Assembly (NCBI GenBank): GCA_017472685.1
Contig: JAFUOO010000029.1
Location: 1-64,000, forward strand
Length of the DNA: 64,000 nucleotides
Direction of reading: 5' to 3'
DNA from: Clostridia bacterium
GTDB lineage: Bacteria > Bacillota > Clostridia > UMGS1883
The position numbers and the translations under genes were made by a program. The notes beneath the pieces were generated by a model. It was not told the origin of the DNA and made no database searches. It saw nothing but the letters and a program-made list of their open reading frames with translations. Of this stretch, positions 17,406 to 26,784 are shown one piece after another; the stretch's first letter is position 1, and each line of letters opens with the position of its first letter.

Positions 17406-19013
17406 TTACGCCTTGTCCTTTGTTAACGCCTTCATCACGAAGAGTGTACCAAGTGTGAGTACAACACCGATGGGAAGAAGCACCCATGCATTCTGGACAA
17501 ATGCTGCAACAAGGTAGCATACAAAGGAAATTGCCGCTACTGTAATTGCATAGGGAAGCTGTGTGGAAACGTGGTTAAGGTGGTTGGAACGGCTACCTGC
17601 AGAAGCCATGATTGTTGTGTCGGAGATGGGTGAGCAGTGGTCACCGCAAACCGCACCTGCAAGACACGCACTCATACCAATGATGAGTAATTCGCCGGGC
17701 TCAAAGATAGCTGTAACAATGGGAATGAGGATACCGAAGGTACCCCAGGATGTGCCTGTAGAGAAGGAAAGCACACATGCAACAAGGAAGATAATTGCAG
17801 GAAGGAAGTTTGCCAAGCCTGCAGCTGCACTGTCCATAAGACCTGCTACGAAGTACTTAGCGCCGAGAAGGTCTGTCATGTTCTTAAGTGCTGTTGCAAA
17901 TGTAAGAATCAATATTGCGGGCACCATGGAAATGAAGCCCTTGGGAACGCAGTCCATAGCATCCTTGAATGTGATAAGTCTTCTTGCAATGAGGTAAACA
18001 ACTGTAACAATAAGAGCCACAAGAGCACCCCAGGGAAGACCAACAGTAGCGTCTGTGTTACCAAATGCTGTGATGAAGTCACTTCCGTCGAAGAAGCCAC
18101 CAACATAAACGAGACCTACAATACAGATTGCAACAAGAACAAGGATGGGAAGAATAAGGTCAATAACCTTACCCTTGGGGTTTTCTTCTTCCTTTTCAAC
18201 AGCTGCTTCTTCTCTGCCGGAGGTGAAGAGGTCGCCCTTTACTCTTGCGTTGTATTCATGAAGCTTCATGGGGCCGTAGTCAAAGTTCATGAAAGTAATT
18301 GCAATGATGAATACAAATGTAAGAAGAGAATAGAAGTTGTAGGGGATTGCGCGGATGAAAAGCTCAATACCGGAATAGCCTGTGCCTTCTGCAAATTCAC
18401 TTACTGCGGCAGCCCAGCTGGATACGGGAGCAATCATACAAACGGGTGCTGCTGTTGCATCGATGATATATGCAAGCTTAGCGCGGGAAATCTTGTGACG
18501 GTCTGTAACAGGAAGCATAACAGAGCCTACTGTGAGACAGTTGAAATAGTCGTCGATGAAAATGAGCACACCTAAAACAAAGCTTGCAAGGATTGCACCT
18601 GTGCGGCTCTTGATGTGTGTTTCAGCCCAACGTCCGAATGCAGCACTGCCGCCTGCCTTGTTAACCAAAGAAACCATGATACCTAAAATAACAAGGAAAA
18701 CGAAAATGCCTGCTGTGCCGCTTGTTGCGGAAATGATACCATCGTTAAGAAGGTAGTCAAGTGCTTTAACGGGGTGCCAGTTAGCAGCCAAAAAGCCACC
18801 TAATGCAACACCGATAAAGAGTGAGGAATAAACCTCCTTTGTGATAAGTGCAAGTGTGATAGCGACCAGCGGGGGGAAGAGTGCCATGATTGTGGAAGAG
18901 TACATGCTTGCACCATCAGCTACACCTGCGGGCCTTACAAGTAAAGCGCCGAGCGCAACAACTGCTATTGTAATGAGAATAGCAATCATTTTGCCTAAAT
19001 TAGCCTTTTTCAT
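17406..19013 (-). CDS. lysW: NhaC-family transporter, probable lysine transporter
   Basis: A 535-residue membrane protein with about 12 helices, matching the NhaC Na+/H+ antiporter superfamily (ALFPPLVAITLALITKEVYSSLFIGVALGG, FIDDYFNCLTVGSVMLPVTDRHKISRAKLAYIIDATAAPVC, GDHCSPISDTTIMAS). A lysine riboswitch lies in its leader. NhaC-type proteins under this riboswitch have been proposed as lysine transporters (LysW). Lysine uptake coupled to sodium or protons is therefore a better guess than pH homeostasis. No lysine biosynthesis gene is adjacent, so it is a single-gene regulon here. The RBS GGAGG is clear. Confidence 0.88.
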   Translation of the reverse strand: MKKANLGKMIAILITIAVVALGALLVRPAGVADGASMYSSTIMALFPPLVAITLALITKEVYSSLFIGVALGGFLAANWHPVKALDYLLNDGIISATSGTAGIFVFLVILGIMVSLVNKAGGSAAFGRWAETHIKSRTGAILASFVLGVLIFIDDYFNCLTVGSVMLPVTDRHKISRAKLAYIIDATAAPVCMIAPVSSWAAAVSEFAEGTGYSGIELFIRAIPYNFYSLLTFVFIIAITFMNFDYGPMKLHEYNARVKGDLFTSGREEAAVEKEEENPKGKVIDLILPILVLVAICIVGLVYVGGFFDGSDFITAFGNTDATVGLPWGALVALIVTVVYLIARRLITFKDAMDCVPKGFISMVPAILILTFATALKNMTDLLGAKYFVAGLMDSAAAGLANFLPAIIFLVACVLSFSTGTSWGTFGILIPIVTAIFEPGELLIIGMSACLAGAVCGDHCSPISDTTIMASAGSRSNHLNHVSTQLPYAITVAAISFVCYLVAAFVQNAWVLLPIGVVLTLGTLFVMKALTKDKA

Positions 19014-19041
19014 AAAAGAACCTCCTGAAAAAATTTAAATT

Positions 19042-19080
19042 AAAAAAAGCATAAGAGTGAGCATAGTGCTCTCTTATGCA
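19042..19080 (-). terminator. riboswitch-controlled terminator
   Basis: On the minus strand GCATAAGAGAGCA and its partner TGCTCACTCTTATGC form a long stem followed by seven U. It lies between the lysine aptamer and the transporter start, as expected of a transcription-attenuating switch. Confidence 0.85.
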
Positions 19081-19094
19081 TAAAAGCCTTACAC

Positions 19095-19260
19095 AGAAGA
19101 TTAGCACTCCACCAACAGGTGACAGTCTGTAGGATGTTCTCCCACAGCCCAGCCGTAACAACTCGGACAAGAAATTACAGCTTCGGCAAAAGCTCCTTTC
19201 AACAGGCAAAAATGTCCGTAAATACCTGCATACTGATAGCTTTTGCACCTCTATCTTTCT
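19095..19260 (-). ncRNA. lysine riboswitch aptamer (L box)
   Basis: The minus strand shows the conserved L-box blocks in order. These are AGATAGAGGTGC, TTTGCCGAAGC, GTTACGGCTGGGC, ACTGTCACCTGTTGG, GGAGTGCTAATC, and a closing ATCTTCT that pairs with the start. Lysine binding would favour the downstream terminator and switch off the transporter when lysine is abundant. Confidence 0.95.
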
Positions 19261-19272
19261 TTATTCGCGGTA

Positions 19273-19301
19273 ATTCTATCATATAATACAAAAACTGTCA
19301 A
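19273..19301 (-). promoter_or_regulatory. promoter of the lysine riboswitch transcript
   Basis: On the minus strand TTGACA (19296-19301) and TAGAAT (19273-19278) are 17 bases apart, just before the aptamer. Confidence 0.8.
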
Positions 19302-19335
19302 TAAATAATCAAAGAAAAAAGGAGTCGAAACTCCT

Positions 19336-19962
19336 TTATCTTTGATATTTTAATATGTCCTGATGCGTTTTGATATCATAAATGCTATTATCGGTAAGCA
19401 TAAAGGAAACGCCACCTTCAAAATTGATAAACATATGATTGACCTTAAATTCCCTTGCACTTTCAATAAGCTTATAAATATCAGCCAAGTCCTTTGGGGA
19501 GTAGGTTTTGTCAATTGAAACATTGGCTATTATGGAGTGGTTTCCTTTGAGCATATCAGCGTATGAGGGAACGTAATGGTATGTATCATCTGTCATAACA
19601 ACGGCTTCAGCTTTTACATCAGTATTAAACAGCGCTTTGCCTTGGGCAATAAAGCTTTCATTCAGCTCTGCATGCCATACTGCCTCGCAAAGATAGTCTC
19701 TGTAGGAGTTATCTTTATTGATAATAATCTTAAAGGTCCCTATCTCAGGAAATTCATTAACCTTACTTAAAGCATGATAGCCTGTAGTGTACCAATCATA
19801 TCTGATTTCAAGGTTGGTAAATGTGTAATTGTATTTGTTGTCAAGATATTCCTTAACAGCAAAATAATGCTTAAACCTCGTAACAGGGTTGCCCGCAAAG
19901 GGCATTGAGACTACAGTAGCTGTCAATATGATAATCAATAATGCGATAAGCCATTTTTTCAT
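19336..19962 (-). CDS. exported or membrane-anchored protein, unknown function
   Basis: I chose the ATG at 19962 (MKKWLIALLIIILTATVVS), six bases after GAGG; the GTG at 19974 is in the ribosome site. An N-terminal hydrophobic segment is followed by about 185 residues with no recognised family. The closing part (VNHMFINFEGGVSFMLTDNSIYDIKTHQDILKYQ) reads like a small mixed alpha/beta domain. It is transcribed just before the convergent-free region facing the lysine riboswitch and may be in one unit with the small membrane gene upstream of it (gap 20 bases). Confidence 0.7.
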   Translation of the reverse strand: MKKWLIALLIIILTATVVSMPFAGNPVTRFKHYFAVKEYLDNKYNYTFTNLEIRYDWYTTGYHALSKVNEFPEIGTFKIIINKDNSYRDYLCEAVWHAELNESFIAQGKALFNTDVKAEAVVMTDDTYHYVPSYADMLKGNHSIIANVSIDKTYSPKDLADIYKLIESAREFKVNHMFINFEGGVSFMLTDNSIYDIKTHQDILKYQR

Positions 19963-19982
19963 AATAAACCTCACATTTGTTT

Positions 19983-20270
19983 TTATGCTATCTCTATACT
20001 GATTCCGAAAATAAAAGCAATCAGATAAACTATCATTATCGTGAAAACAGGGTTAAGGAACACACAGGACAGGGTGAGTGCGTGCTTTAAAGAGACCTTT
20101 TTCGCCCGTTTTATAAAGAAAACATGTAAAGCTGTCAAAGCTGCAAAGACTAACGGAACCATAACAAGCATATATGTTCCGTCGCCGCTCCAGTACCACA
20201 TAAAAACAAAATATTCAAACAGCAATACAGGAATTGACAGTGCGGCAAGAATAATTTTTAATGCTTTCAT
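19983..20270 (-). CDS. small membrane protein, three helices
   Basis: The 95-residue product has hydrophobic segments at about 4-27, 33-52 and 66-92. Its ATG overlaps the stop of the DUF4250 gene by four bases, so the two are translationally coupled. No family recognised. Confidence 0.7.
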   Translation of the reverse strand: MKALKIILAALSIPVLLFEYFVFMWYWSGDGTYMLVMVPLVFAALTALHVFFIKRAKKVSLKHALTLSCVFLNPVFTIMIVYLIAFIFGISIEIA

Positions 20271-20440
20271 ACAAACTGATTCCTTTCGGGTTTGTAAAAG
20301 TAGCCGATAGCAGAAAGCTTCTTTTCAAGCTCTTCTTTATTAACGTTCAAATCCTCACAAAGAGCATCGAGTGAGGAATAATAATCACGGAGACGGGTGT
20401 TTATAACAGAAAGTAAAATAACAGGGTCATTGGGAAGCAT
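20267..20440 (-). CDS. DUF4250-family protein
   Basis: A 57-residue soluble protein with the family pattern LPNDPVILLSVINTRLRDYYSSLDALCEDLNVN..ELEKKLSAIGYFY. I prefer the ATG at 20440, nine bases after AAAGG, to the ATG at 20449, which abuts it. DUF4250 proteins are common in Clostridia and their function is unknown. It heads a small unit with two membrane-type proteins. Confidence 0.85.
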   Translation of the reverse strand: MLPNDPVILLSVINTRLRDYYSSLDALCEDLNVNKEELEKKLSAIGYFYKPERNQFV

Positions 20441-20463
20441 TGTGGTCATCCTTTCTTATGTAG

Positions 20464-20485
20464 GGACCGACGTCGTCGGCGGTCC
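20464..20485. repeat. short palindromic repeat
   Basis: GGACCG at 20464 and CGGTCC at 20480 enclose GACGTCGTCGG. It resembles short REP-like palindromes dispersed in Clostridia. It lies between nfo and the DUF4250 gene and may also act as a weak stem-loop. Confidence 0.45.
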
Positions 20486-20491
20486 GTTATA

Positions 20492-21316
20492 TTATCTTAA
20501 ACCTTTAAGCAGTTCAATCTCTCTTCTGTAGCCGTCAAGCTCGTTGGGTGTTTCTAAAAAGAAGGGCAAATCCTTTAATTTGGGGTGGTTTATAATGCGT
20601 TTGATTGCATCCAAGCCCAGACTTCCTTCGCCTATTTTTTCGTGGCGGTCCTTGTGGGAAGAGAATGGGTTTTTGGAATCGTTAAGGTGGATTGCCTTAA
20701 GGCGGTCCAAGCCTATCACACGGTCAAATTCCTCGAGTACACCGTCAAGGTCATTAACAATGTCATACCCTGCATCGTAAACGTGGCAGGTGTCAAGGCA
20801 TACACCAAGCTTATCGGAAAGTTTTGTTTTATCAATAATTTCTCTTAATTCTTCAAACCTGCTTCCAACCTCGCTGCCTTTGCCTGCCATGGTTTCCAGT
20901 AGCACGGTTGTTGTCATCTCGGGGAAGAGAATATCATTCAAAAGAGCTGAAATCTTTTCAATGCCTACCGCAATGCCTTGTCCCACGTGACTGCCCGGGT
21001 GAAAGTTGTACATTGCGCCGGGGGTGTGTTCTAACCTTTTCAAGTCATCCTCCATGGTAATGTAGGCAAATTCGCGTATGCGGTCATCCGCAGCACAAGC
21101 GTTCAGGGTGTAGGGCGCATGTGCTAAAATGGGACCAAAAGCATCCTTTGATTTTTCGTTGAATAAGGCAATGTCAGCAAAGTCTAAATCCTTTGCCTTG
21201 CCGCCTCTGGGGTTGCGTGTAAAAAACTGAAATGTGTTGCCGCCGATGGAGATTGCCTCGTCATACATATGTGTATAGCCTTTAGAAGCTGAAAGATGTG
21301 CACCTATTTTAAACAT
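20492..21316 (-). CDS. nfo: endonuclease IV
   Basis: Metal-dependent AP endonuclease of base excision repair. The 274-residue length is normal. Motifs are [11 protein letters not shown] at the front, [76 protein letters not shown] and FFLETPNE. These supply the histidine, glutamate and aspartate ligands of the trinuclear zinc site. It is a single gene divergent from mtaB. Confidence 0.96.
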   Translation of the reverse strand: MFKIGAHLSASKGYTHMYDEAISIGGNTFQFFTRNPRGGKAKDLDFADIALFNEKSKDAFGPILAHAPYTLNACAADDRIREFAYITMEDDLKRLEHTPGAMYNFHPGSHVGQGIAVGIEKISALLNDILFPEMTTTVLLETMAGKGSEVGSRFEELREIIDKTKLSDKLGVCLDTCHVYDAGYDIVNDLDGVLEEFDRVIGLDRLKAIHLNDSKNPFSSHKDRHEKIGEGSLGLDAIKRIINHPKLKDLPFFLETPNELDGYRREIELLKGLR

Positions 21317-21419
21317 AATGTGTTCCTTTCCTGTAATTTAATTTGCAATTATACATAGTTTCTGTTACAATATATATAATATCATAAAAAATAAATTTTT
21401 CAACGAAAAGAGATTACAT

Positions 21420-22712
21420 ATGGCAAAAAAAGTTGGATTTCTGGCACTTGGCTGCAAAGTAAATCAATACGAAGCAGATGCCTATGCGGCAATGTTTAAA
21501 GAAGCAGGCTTTGAAACTGCCTCCTTTGACGATGTCTGCGACATATACGTTATAAATACCTGCTCTGTAACAAATCTCGGCGACAGAAAAAGCCGTCAGA
21601 TGATAAGGCGTGCAAAGCAGAAAAACCCCAAGGCAATTGTTGTTGCCACAGGCTGCTACGCACAGGTGGGCTACAGCGAGGTTTCAAAAATGGACGAGGT
21701 TGATTTGTGCCTTGGTACAAGCCTTCGCTCGCAGATTGTTACTCTCACAAAAAAGGTTATGGACGGCGAGGACATCAACGCCTACGTTGACATTATGAAG
21801 GTAAGGCAGTTTGAAGAGCTTGAATGCGAAAGCATTACCGAAAGAACAAGGGCTAATATTAAAATCCAGGACGGGTGCGACAACTTCTGCTCCTACTGCA
21901 TCGTGCCCTATGCACGCGGCCCCGTGCGCTCACGAGGGCTTGAAAGCATCCTTAAAGAGGCAAGGCGCATTGCTGCCTTAGGCTTTAAAGAGGTTGTTTT
22001 AACAGGCATAAGCGTTGCAAGCTACGGCAAAGATACAAAAGAGTGTACCTTGATTGACGTTATCGAAAAGGTGTGCGAAATTGAGGGCATTGAGCGTGTA
22101 AGGCTTTCCTCCATTGACCCTGTGGCTTTTACGGATGAGTTCATTGAGCGCATATCTGCCCTCAGTAAGGTGTGCGACCACTTCCACATTTCCCTTCAGT
22201 CGGGCAGTAACGCCGTTTTAAAGAACATGAACAGGAAATACACAACAGAGGAATACCTTGACATGCTCAATCGCATACGCCTTAAAATGCCCCATGTAGG
22301 TATCACTACCGACATTATCGAGGGCTTTCCTCTGGAAACAGAGGAAAACTTTCTGGAAACAAAAGCCTTTGCCCAAAAGGCACGTTTTTCAAAAATACAC
22401 GTGTTCCCGTACTCCGAAAGGAAAGGAACAGCGGCGGCAAACATGCCACAGCATCCAATGCCCCTAAGGGAAAAAAGGGCAAAGGAGCTCGGCCTTATTG
22501 CCGACAATTTAAAGGCGGAATTTGAAAAAAGCTTTGTTGGTAAAACCCTTGAGGTATTGTTCGAGCAGACAAAGGGCAACTTTACAGACGGGCTCACGAA
22601 AAACTATCTGCGCATTTTTGTGGACAAAAATGAAGAGCTGCACGACAAATGTGCCATGGTCAAAGTTACACACTATGACAATAACCGTCTTTACGGAACA
22701 GTTGTTGATTAA
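21420..22712 (+). CDS. mtaB: tRNA t6A37 methylthiotransferase MtaB
   Basis: Radical SAM methylthiotransferase that converts t6A37 to ms2t6A37 in tRNAs reading ANN codons. The 430-residue order is MTTase domain (LGCKVNQYEAD with Cys12, NTCSVTN with Cys48, ATGCYAQ), radical SAM domain with the motif C153-DNF-C157-SY-C160, and a C-terminal TRAM domain. KVNQYEAD and KIQDGCDNFCSYCIVPYARGP favour MtaB over MiaB. It is divergent from nfo and leads into trkA after 42 bases. Confidence 0.95.
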   Translation: MAKKVGFLALGCKVNQYEADAYAAMFKEAGFETASFDDVCDIYVINTCSVTNLGDRKSRQMIRRAKQKNPKAIVVATGCYAQVGYSEVSKMDEVDLCLGTSLRSQIVTLTKKVMDGEDINAYVDIMKVRQFEELECESITERTRANIKIQDGCDNFCSYCIVPYARGPVRSRGLESILKEARRIAALGFKEVVLTGISVASYGKDTKECTLIDVIEKVCEIEGIERVRLSSIDPVAFTDEFIERISALSKVCDHFHISLQSGSNAVLKNMNRKYTTEEYLDMLNRIRLKMPHVGITTDIIEGFPLETEENFLETKAFAQKARFSKIHVFPYSERKGTAAANMPQHPMPLREKRAKELGLIADNLKAEFEKSFVGKTLEVLFEQTKGNFTDGLTKNYLRIFVDKNEELHDKCAMVKVTHYDNNRLYGTVVD

Positions 22713-22754
22713 AAGGTTTCATTTCAAATAATTCTATTTAATGGAGATGAGTTT

Positions 22755-24110
22755 ATGGAAATAGTTATTATCGGTCTCGGCAGAATTGGAAGAACTATTT
22801 TAAAAAGCCTTTCGGGAGAGGGGCACACCGTAACAATAATCGATGAGGACAAGCCCAAGGTTGAAAGCCTCATTGAAAAGTACGACTGTTTAGGCGTTAT
22901 CGGTAATGGTGCCAGCATGGAAATCCAGAAGGAAGCGGGCGTAAAGCATGCCGATTTGGTTATTGCCCTCACTCGCAGTGACGAGCATAACATCCTGGCC
23001 TGCCTTGTTGCGAAAAAGATTGGTGCGAAAAATACGGTGGCACGTGTACGAAACCCCGATTATCGTCAGCAGATAGCTGCCATGAAGGACGAGTTGGGCA
23101 TTGCCATGGTTGTTAACCCCGAGCGTGAAACCGCGAACGAAATTTTTAACATTATAAACCTTCCTTCCGTTGCACAGATTGAACATTTTGCAAAGGGCAA
23201 GGTTTCTTTGGTTGAAATTGTTGTGGAAAAGGGCTGTAACCTTATAGGCGAAACCTTAATAACACTCGGCAAAAGAATTTCTTCCAAGGTGCTCATATGT
23301 GCCGTTCAGCGCGGAAGCGAGGTTATTATCCCTTCAGGTAATTTCAAAATCGAAGAAGGCGACAAAATCCACTTCACCTCCGAAGCTAAGGGTCTGGGCG
23401 ATTTCCTTAGTGAGGTTAACCTTGTAAAGTCGCCCCTTAAAAACATTATGATAGTGGGCGGGGGCAGAGTAGGCTACTACCTTGCAGATGCCTTGTCAAA
23501 GAAGAAGTATGCGGTTAAGCTCATTGAAGGTAACCGCACCTTAGCAGAAGAGCTTGCAGAGCAGCTGCCCCGTGTAACCGTTATCTGCGGCGACGGCGCT
23601 CAGCACGAGCTTTTAATAGAGGAAGGCATCGAAGCCATGGACGCATTTGTTGCCCTCACGGACATAGACGAAGAAAACATGATTGTGTCTATGTTTGCCA
23701 ACAAAAAGAACGTGAAAAAAACCATCACACAAATCAAGAGCGAAGAGCTCTATGACATGCTTGATGAGCTTAACATCAAAAACACAGTTTCTCCCAAGCA
23801 CATTGTAGCAAGCCGTGTTACAAGCTACATCCGCGCACTTGTGAACTCCCGCGGAAGTAACGTACTGACACTGTATCAGCTTGTAAACAACAAGGTTGAA
23901 GCACTGGAGTTTTTGGCAAAGAAGCAATGCCATTTCTACGACAAGCCCTTAAAAGAGTTGAAAATCAAGAAAAACTGTCTTATTGCATGTATTATCAGGA
24001 AAAACGAGGTTATTATTCCCAATGGCGACGACTGCATAAAGCTTGGGGATAATGTGGTTGTGGTAACAACACACAAAAACTTCGACGACCTGACAGATGT
24101 GTTCGAGTAA
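22755..24110 (+). CDS. trkA: Trk potassium uptake regulator TrkA
   Basis: Peripheral NAD-binding gate of the TrkH channel. The 451 residues hold two RCK-N Rossmann domains (IVIIGLGRIGRTIL at 3 and NIMIVGGGRVGYYLADAL near 230). Each is followed by an RCK-C domain (LVEIVVEKGCNLIGETL; the last 80 residues ending VVVVTTHKNFDDLTDVFE). The double RCK layout is that of classical TrkA. trkH starts nine bases downstream behind an AAGGTGAT site, so the pair is an operon. Confidence 0.96.
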   Translation: MEIVIIGLGRIGRTILKSLSGEGHTVTIIDEDKPKVESLIEKYDCLGVIGNGASMEIQKEAGVKHADLVIALTRSDEHNILACLVAKKIGAKNTVARVRNPDYRQQIAAMKDELGIAMVVNPERETANEIFNIINLPSVAQIEHFAKGKVSLVEIVVEKGCNLIGETLITLGKRISSKVLICAVQRGSEVIIPSGNFKIEEGDKIHFTSEAKGLGDFLSEVNLVKSPLKNIMIVGGGRVGYYLADALSKKKYAVKLIEGNRTLAEELAEQLPRVTVICGDGAQHELLIEEGIEAMDAFVALTDIDEENMIVSMFANKKNVKKTITQIKSEELYDMLDELNIKNTVSPKHIVASRVTSYIRALVNSRGSNVLTLYQLVNNKVEALEFLAKKQCHFYDKPLKELKIKKNCLIACIIRKNEVIIPNGDDCIKLGDNVVVVTTHKNFDDLTDVFE

Positions 24111-24119
24111 GGTGATATT

Positions 24120-25661
24120 ATGGAATATAAAAAATTAGGCGGAATTTTAGGCAAAATTATGATTTTAGAGGGTATACTGATGCTTGCACCCCTTGCAGTC
24201 AGTATTATCTACAAAGAAGGCTTAAAAAATATACTTGCATTTTTAGTGCCCATTGTCATTCTGGCACTTACAGGCTTTTTGTTACAGCTTCCCAAGCCTG
24301 AACGTAACAACCTTTATCAGAAGGAGGGCTTTGCCCTCACGGCACTGGTGTGGATTGTGATGGCACTGTTCGGAGCAATCCCCTTTGTTATCAACGGTGA
24401 CATACCAAGCTACGTTGATGCCTGCTTTGAAATTATGTCGGGCTTTACAACAACAGGCTCAAGCATAATTCCTGACATTACTTCGGTTTCACGGTCAACT
24501 CTCTTCTGGCGAAGCTTTTCCCACTGGATAGGCGGCATGGGTATTCTCGTTTTCGTTTTAATATTTATCCCCGAAAGCGACGACGGCTCCTCCATGCATC
24601 TTCTGCGTGCAGAGAGCCCGGGTCCTCAGGTGGGTAAAATTGTTTCCAAAATGAAGGTAACAACAAGAATACTGTACCTTATATATTTGGGTATGACAAT
24701 TCTTGAAATTGTTATTCTTATGTTTGACAAACCCATCCCCGGATACGAAAACGAGCAATTCTTCTTCAGCCTGCTTACAACCTTTGGCTGTGCAGGCACA
24801 GGCGGCTTTGGTTTCATTCCCGGCAGCATGGAGCTGTTTCATCCTTTCTCACAGTACGTAATTTCTGTGTTCCTTATTCTGTTCGGCTGTAACTTCAGCT
24901 TGTATTATCTGCTTTTAATAGGCAAGGTAAGGGACGTGTTCAAGAGCGAAGAGTTCAGGAGCTATTTCTTCCTTATTGCCGCAGCGGTAGGCTTTGTGTT
25001 CTTAAGCTTAGTGGACAAATTTGAAGCATTTCCGCAAGTTTATACCATCGAGGAAGCCTTCAGGCATTCGCTTTTCCAGGTTTCCTCTCTTATAACAACT
25101 GCAGGATTTACGTCCACGGACTTCAATCTCTGGCCCATGCTTGGCAAAACCACCCTTATTGTGGTTATGTTCACAGGTGCAATGGCGGGCTCAACCGCAG
25201 GCGGTATCAAGGTTTCGAGAATTGTAATGGCAATGAAGGGTGCATATATTAACGTAAGAAAGCTCATTAACCCCCGATATGTGCCTAAGGCAAAATTTGA
25301 AGGTAAAACCCTTGAAGCAAAAACAATAAACGATGTGTTTGCTTTTATTACTTTGTACTTGTTCATACTTGTAGGCGCAATATTCTTATTGTCATTTGAC
25401 AGCATAAATGGTCAGGTGGTAACAATTGTATCCGATGCAGGGACATACGATGTAATCCACGGATTTTTCAGCAACTTCTCAGCGGCTTTGACCTGCATAT
25501 CAAATGTAGGTCCTGCATTCGAGGCAGTAGGTCCTTACGCAAGCTTTGCACTCTACAGCAATTTTTCAAAAATTGTCCTGACCTTTACCATGCTCCTCGG
25601 AAGACTGGAAATTTTACCCGTCCTTATTTTGTTCAACAAACGAACATGGAAAAAGGTCTGA
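24120..25661 (+). CDS. trkH: TrkH-family potassium uptake channel
   Basis: A 513-residue membrane protein with four pore-loop repeats. The selectivity-filter glycines are seen in ESGFTTTGSS-type motifs: MSGFTTTGSSII, FGCAGTGGFGFIPGS, ITTAGFTSTDFNLWP and ISNVGPAFEAVG. SGSTAGG-type MAGSTAGGIKVSR precedes the last repeat. It forms the K+ channel gated by TrkA, encoded directly upstream. Confidence 0.95.
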   Translation: MEYKKLGGILGKIMILEGILMLAPLAVSIIYKEGLKNILAFLVPIVILALTGFLLQLPKPERNNLYQKEGFALTALVWIVMALFGAIPFVINGDIPSYVDACFEIMSGFTTTGSSIIPDITSVSRSTLFWRSFSHWIGGMGILVFVLIFIPESDDGSSMHLLRAESPGPQVGKIVSKMKVTTRILYLIYLGMTILEIVILMFDKPIPGYENEQFFFSLLTTFGCAGTGGFGFIPGSMELFHPFSQYVISVFLILFGCNFSLYYLLLIGKVRDVFKSEEFRSYFFLIAAAVGFVFLSLVDKFEAFPQVYTIEEAFRHSLFQVSSLITTAGFTSTDFNLWPMLGKTTLIVVMFTGAMAGSTAGGIKVSRIVMAMKGAYINVRKLINPRYVPKAKFEGKTLEAKTINDVFAFITLYLFILVGAIFLLSFDSINGQVVTIVSDAGTYDVIHGFFSNFSAALTCISNVGPAFEAVGPYASFALYSNFSKIVLTFTMLLGRLEILPVLILFNKRTWKKV

Positions 25662-25688
25662 TAAAAACAAAGCAAAGGGTTTTAGTAT

Positions 25689-26705
25689 ATGGCAAAGAAA
25701 AGAGTGTGGGTCATTGACCTTATAAAGGCACTGTGCATTGTTCTTGTAATACTTACGCACAGTGCAAACATAAACCCCGCAATGCTTGATAAAACAGGCT
25801 TGTTTTATTACTTTGCGGTAAATAAATGCGTGCCTGCATTTTTGTTTATCTCGGGCTTTGTTTCGGCAATGGGGAGCAGGCGCACCTTAAAAAGTCAGTA
25901 CAAGATAAGCACTCTGGCGCCTAAGCTCTTAAGGTTTTTAATTCCCATGCTTACAGCGTTTTCTATTTTCGCCTTACTGGGCATTGTTTCGGGAACGCTT
26001 AAAGGTGCCCGGGAGGCTATCAGCCGTCTTCTGCTGTTTGATTTTGGCCCCGGAAGCTACTATGCTGCCATTATGCTGCAGTTCGTTCTCCTGGCGCCCC
26101 TTATGCTCAGATTGGTTGACAAATGGAATGTAAAGGGCGTTGTAATCATAGGCGCTGTGAACGTTCTGTACGAGCTTTTAGCAAGCTTTTACGGCATGGA
26201 CATTGCTATTTACCGCATCATTATGATAAGGTATTTCCTTGTGATAGCTCTCGGCATGTATTTCGGCTTAAACCGAAGAAAAAAGCCAAATTGGCTTTGT
26301 GTGGCAGTGCTGTTTGTTGTGGGCTTTTTGTATATAGCACTTACCGCAACAGACGGGTATACATACAAAATCTTCACAATATCGCCCTGGAACCGCAGCA
26401 ATTTTTTGGCAGGGCTTTATGTGGCGGCAATACTTTATACTGTTATAAGGGTTTTCAGAAAATCAGGCGGCAACAGTTTTATCGGCAGGGCAGTGTCCAA
26501 GGTGGGGCAGTCCACTTATCACATTATGTACACCCAGATGCTCTATTTTGTAGTCCGTCCGGCGTTCGACAAGCTGGTTTTTGACATGACAACCTTACCC
26601 CTTTGGAGCCAGTATGCAATGGATATTGTGGTCAGCGTTCTGCTTGGGCTGGTATTTTGTGTAGCTGATGCTAAAATTTTCCGAAAATTTTATAAAACAA
26701 AGTGA
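25689..26705 (+). CDS. acyltransferase 3 family membrane protein
   Basis: A 338-residue protein with about ten helices. RVWVIDLIKALCIVLVILTHSANINP at the front carries the family histidine, and AFLFISGFVSAMGSRRTLK follows as usual. Family members O-acylate cell-wall or extracellular polysaccharides. The target is not readable. It follows trkH by 27 bases and may be cotranscribed, though functionally separate. Confidence 0.87.
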   Translation: MAKKRVWVIDLIKALCIVLVILTHSANINPAMLDKTGLFYYFAVNKCVPAFLFISGFVSAMGSRRTLKSQYKISTLAPKLLRFLIPMLTAFSIFALLGIVSGTLKGAREAISRLLLFDFGPGSYYAAIMLQFVLLAPLMLRLVDKWNVKGVVIIGAVNVLYELLASFYGMDIAIYRIIMIRYFLVIALGMYFGLNRRKKPNWLCVAVLFVVGFLYIALTATDGYTYKIFTISPWNRSNFLAGLYVAAILYTVIRVFRKSGGNSFIGRAVSKVGQSTYHIMYTQMLYFVVRPAFDKLVFDMTTLPLWSQYAMDIVVSVLLGLVFCVADAKIFRKFYKTK

Positions 26706-26713
26706 AAAATATG

Positions 26714-26742
26714 TTGACAAATTATCTCATATGTAGTACAAT
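26714..26742 (+). promoter_or_regulatory. promoter of yceD-rpmF
   Basis: TTGACA at 26714-26719 and TACAAT at 26737-26742 with a 17-base spacer, 42 bases before the start codon. Confidence 0.88.
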
Positions 26743-26784
26743 ATGAAATGCTGAAAATGCCCATAGGTGGCACGAGGTGATTGC

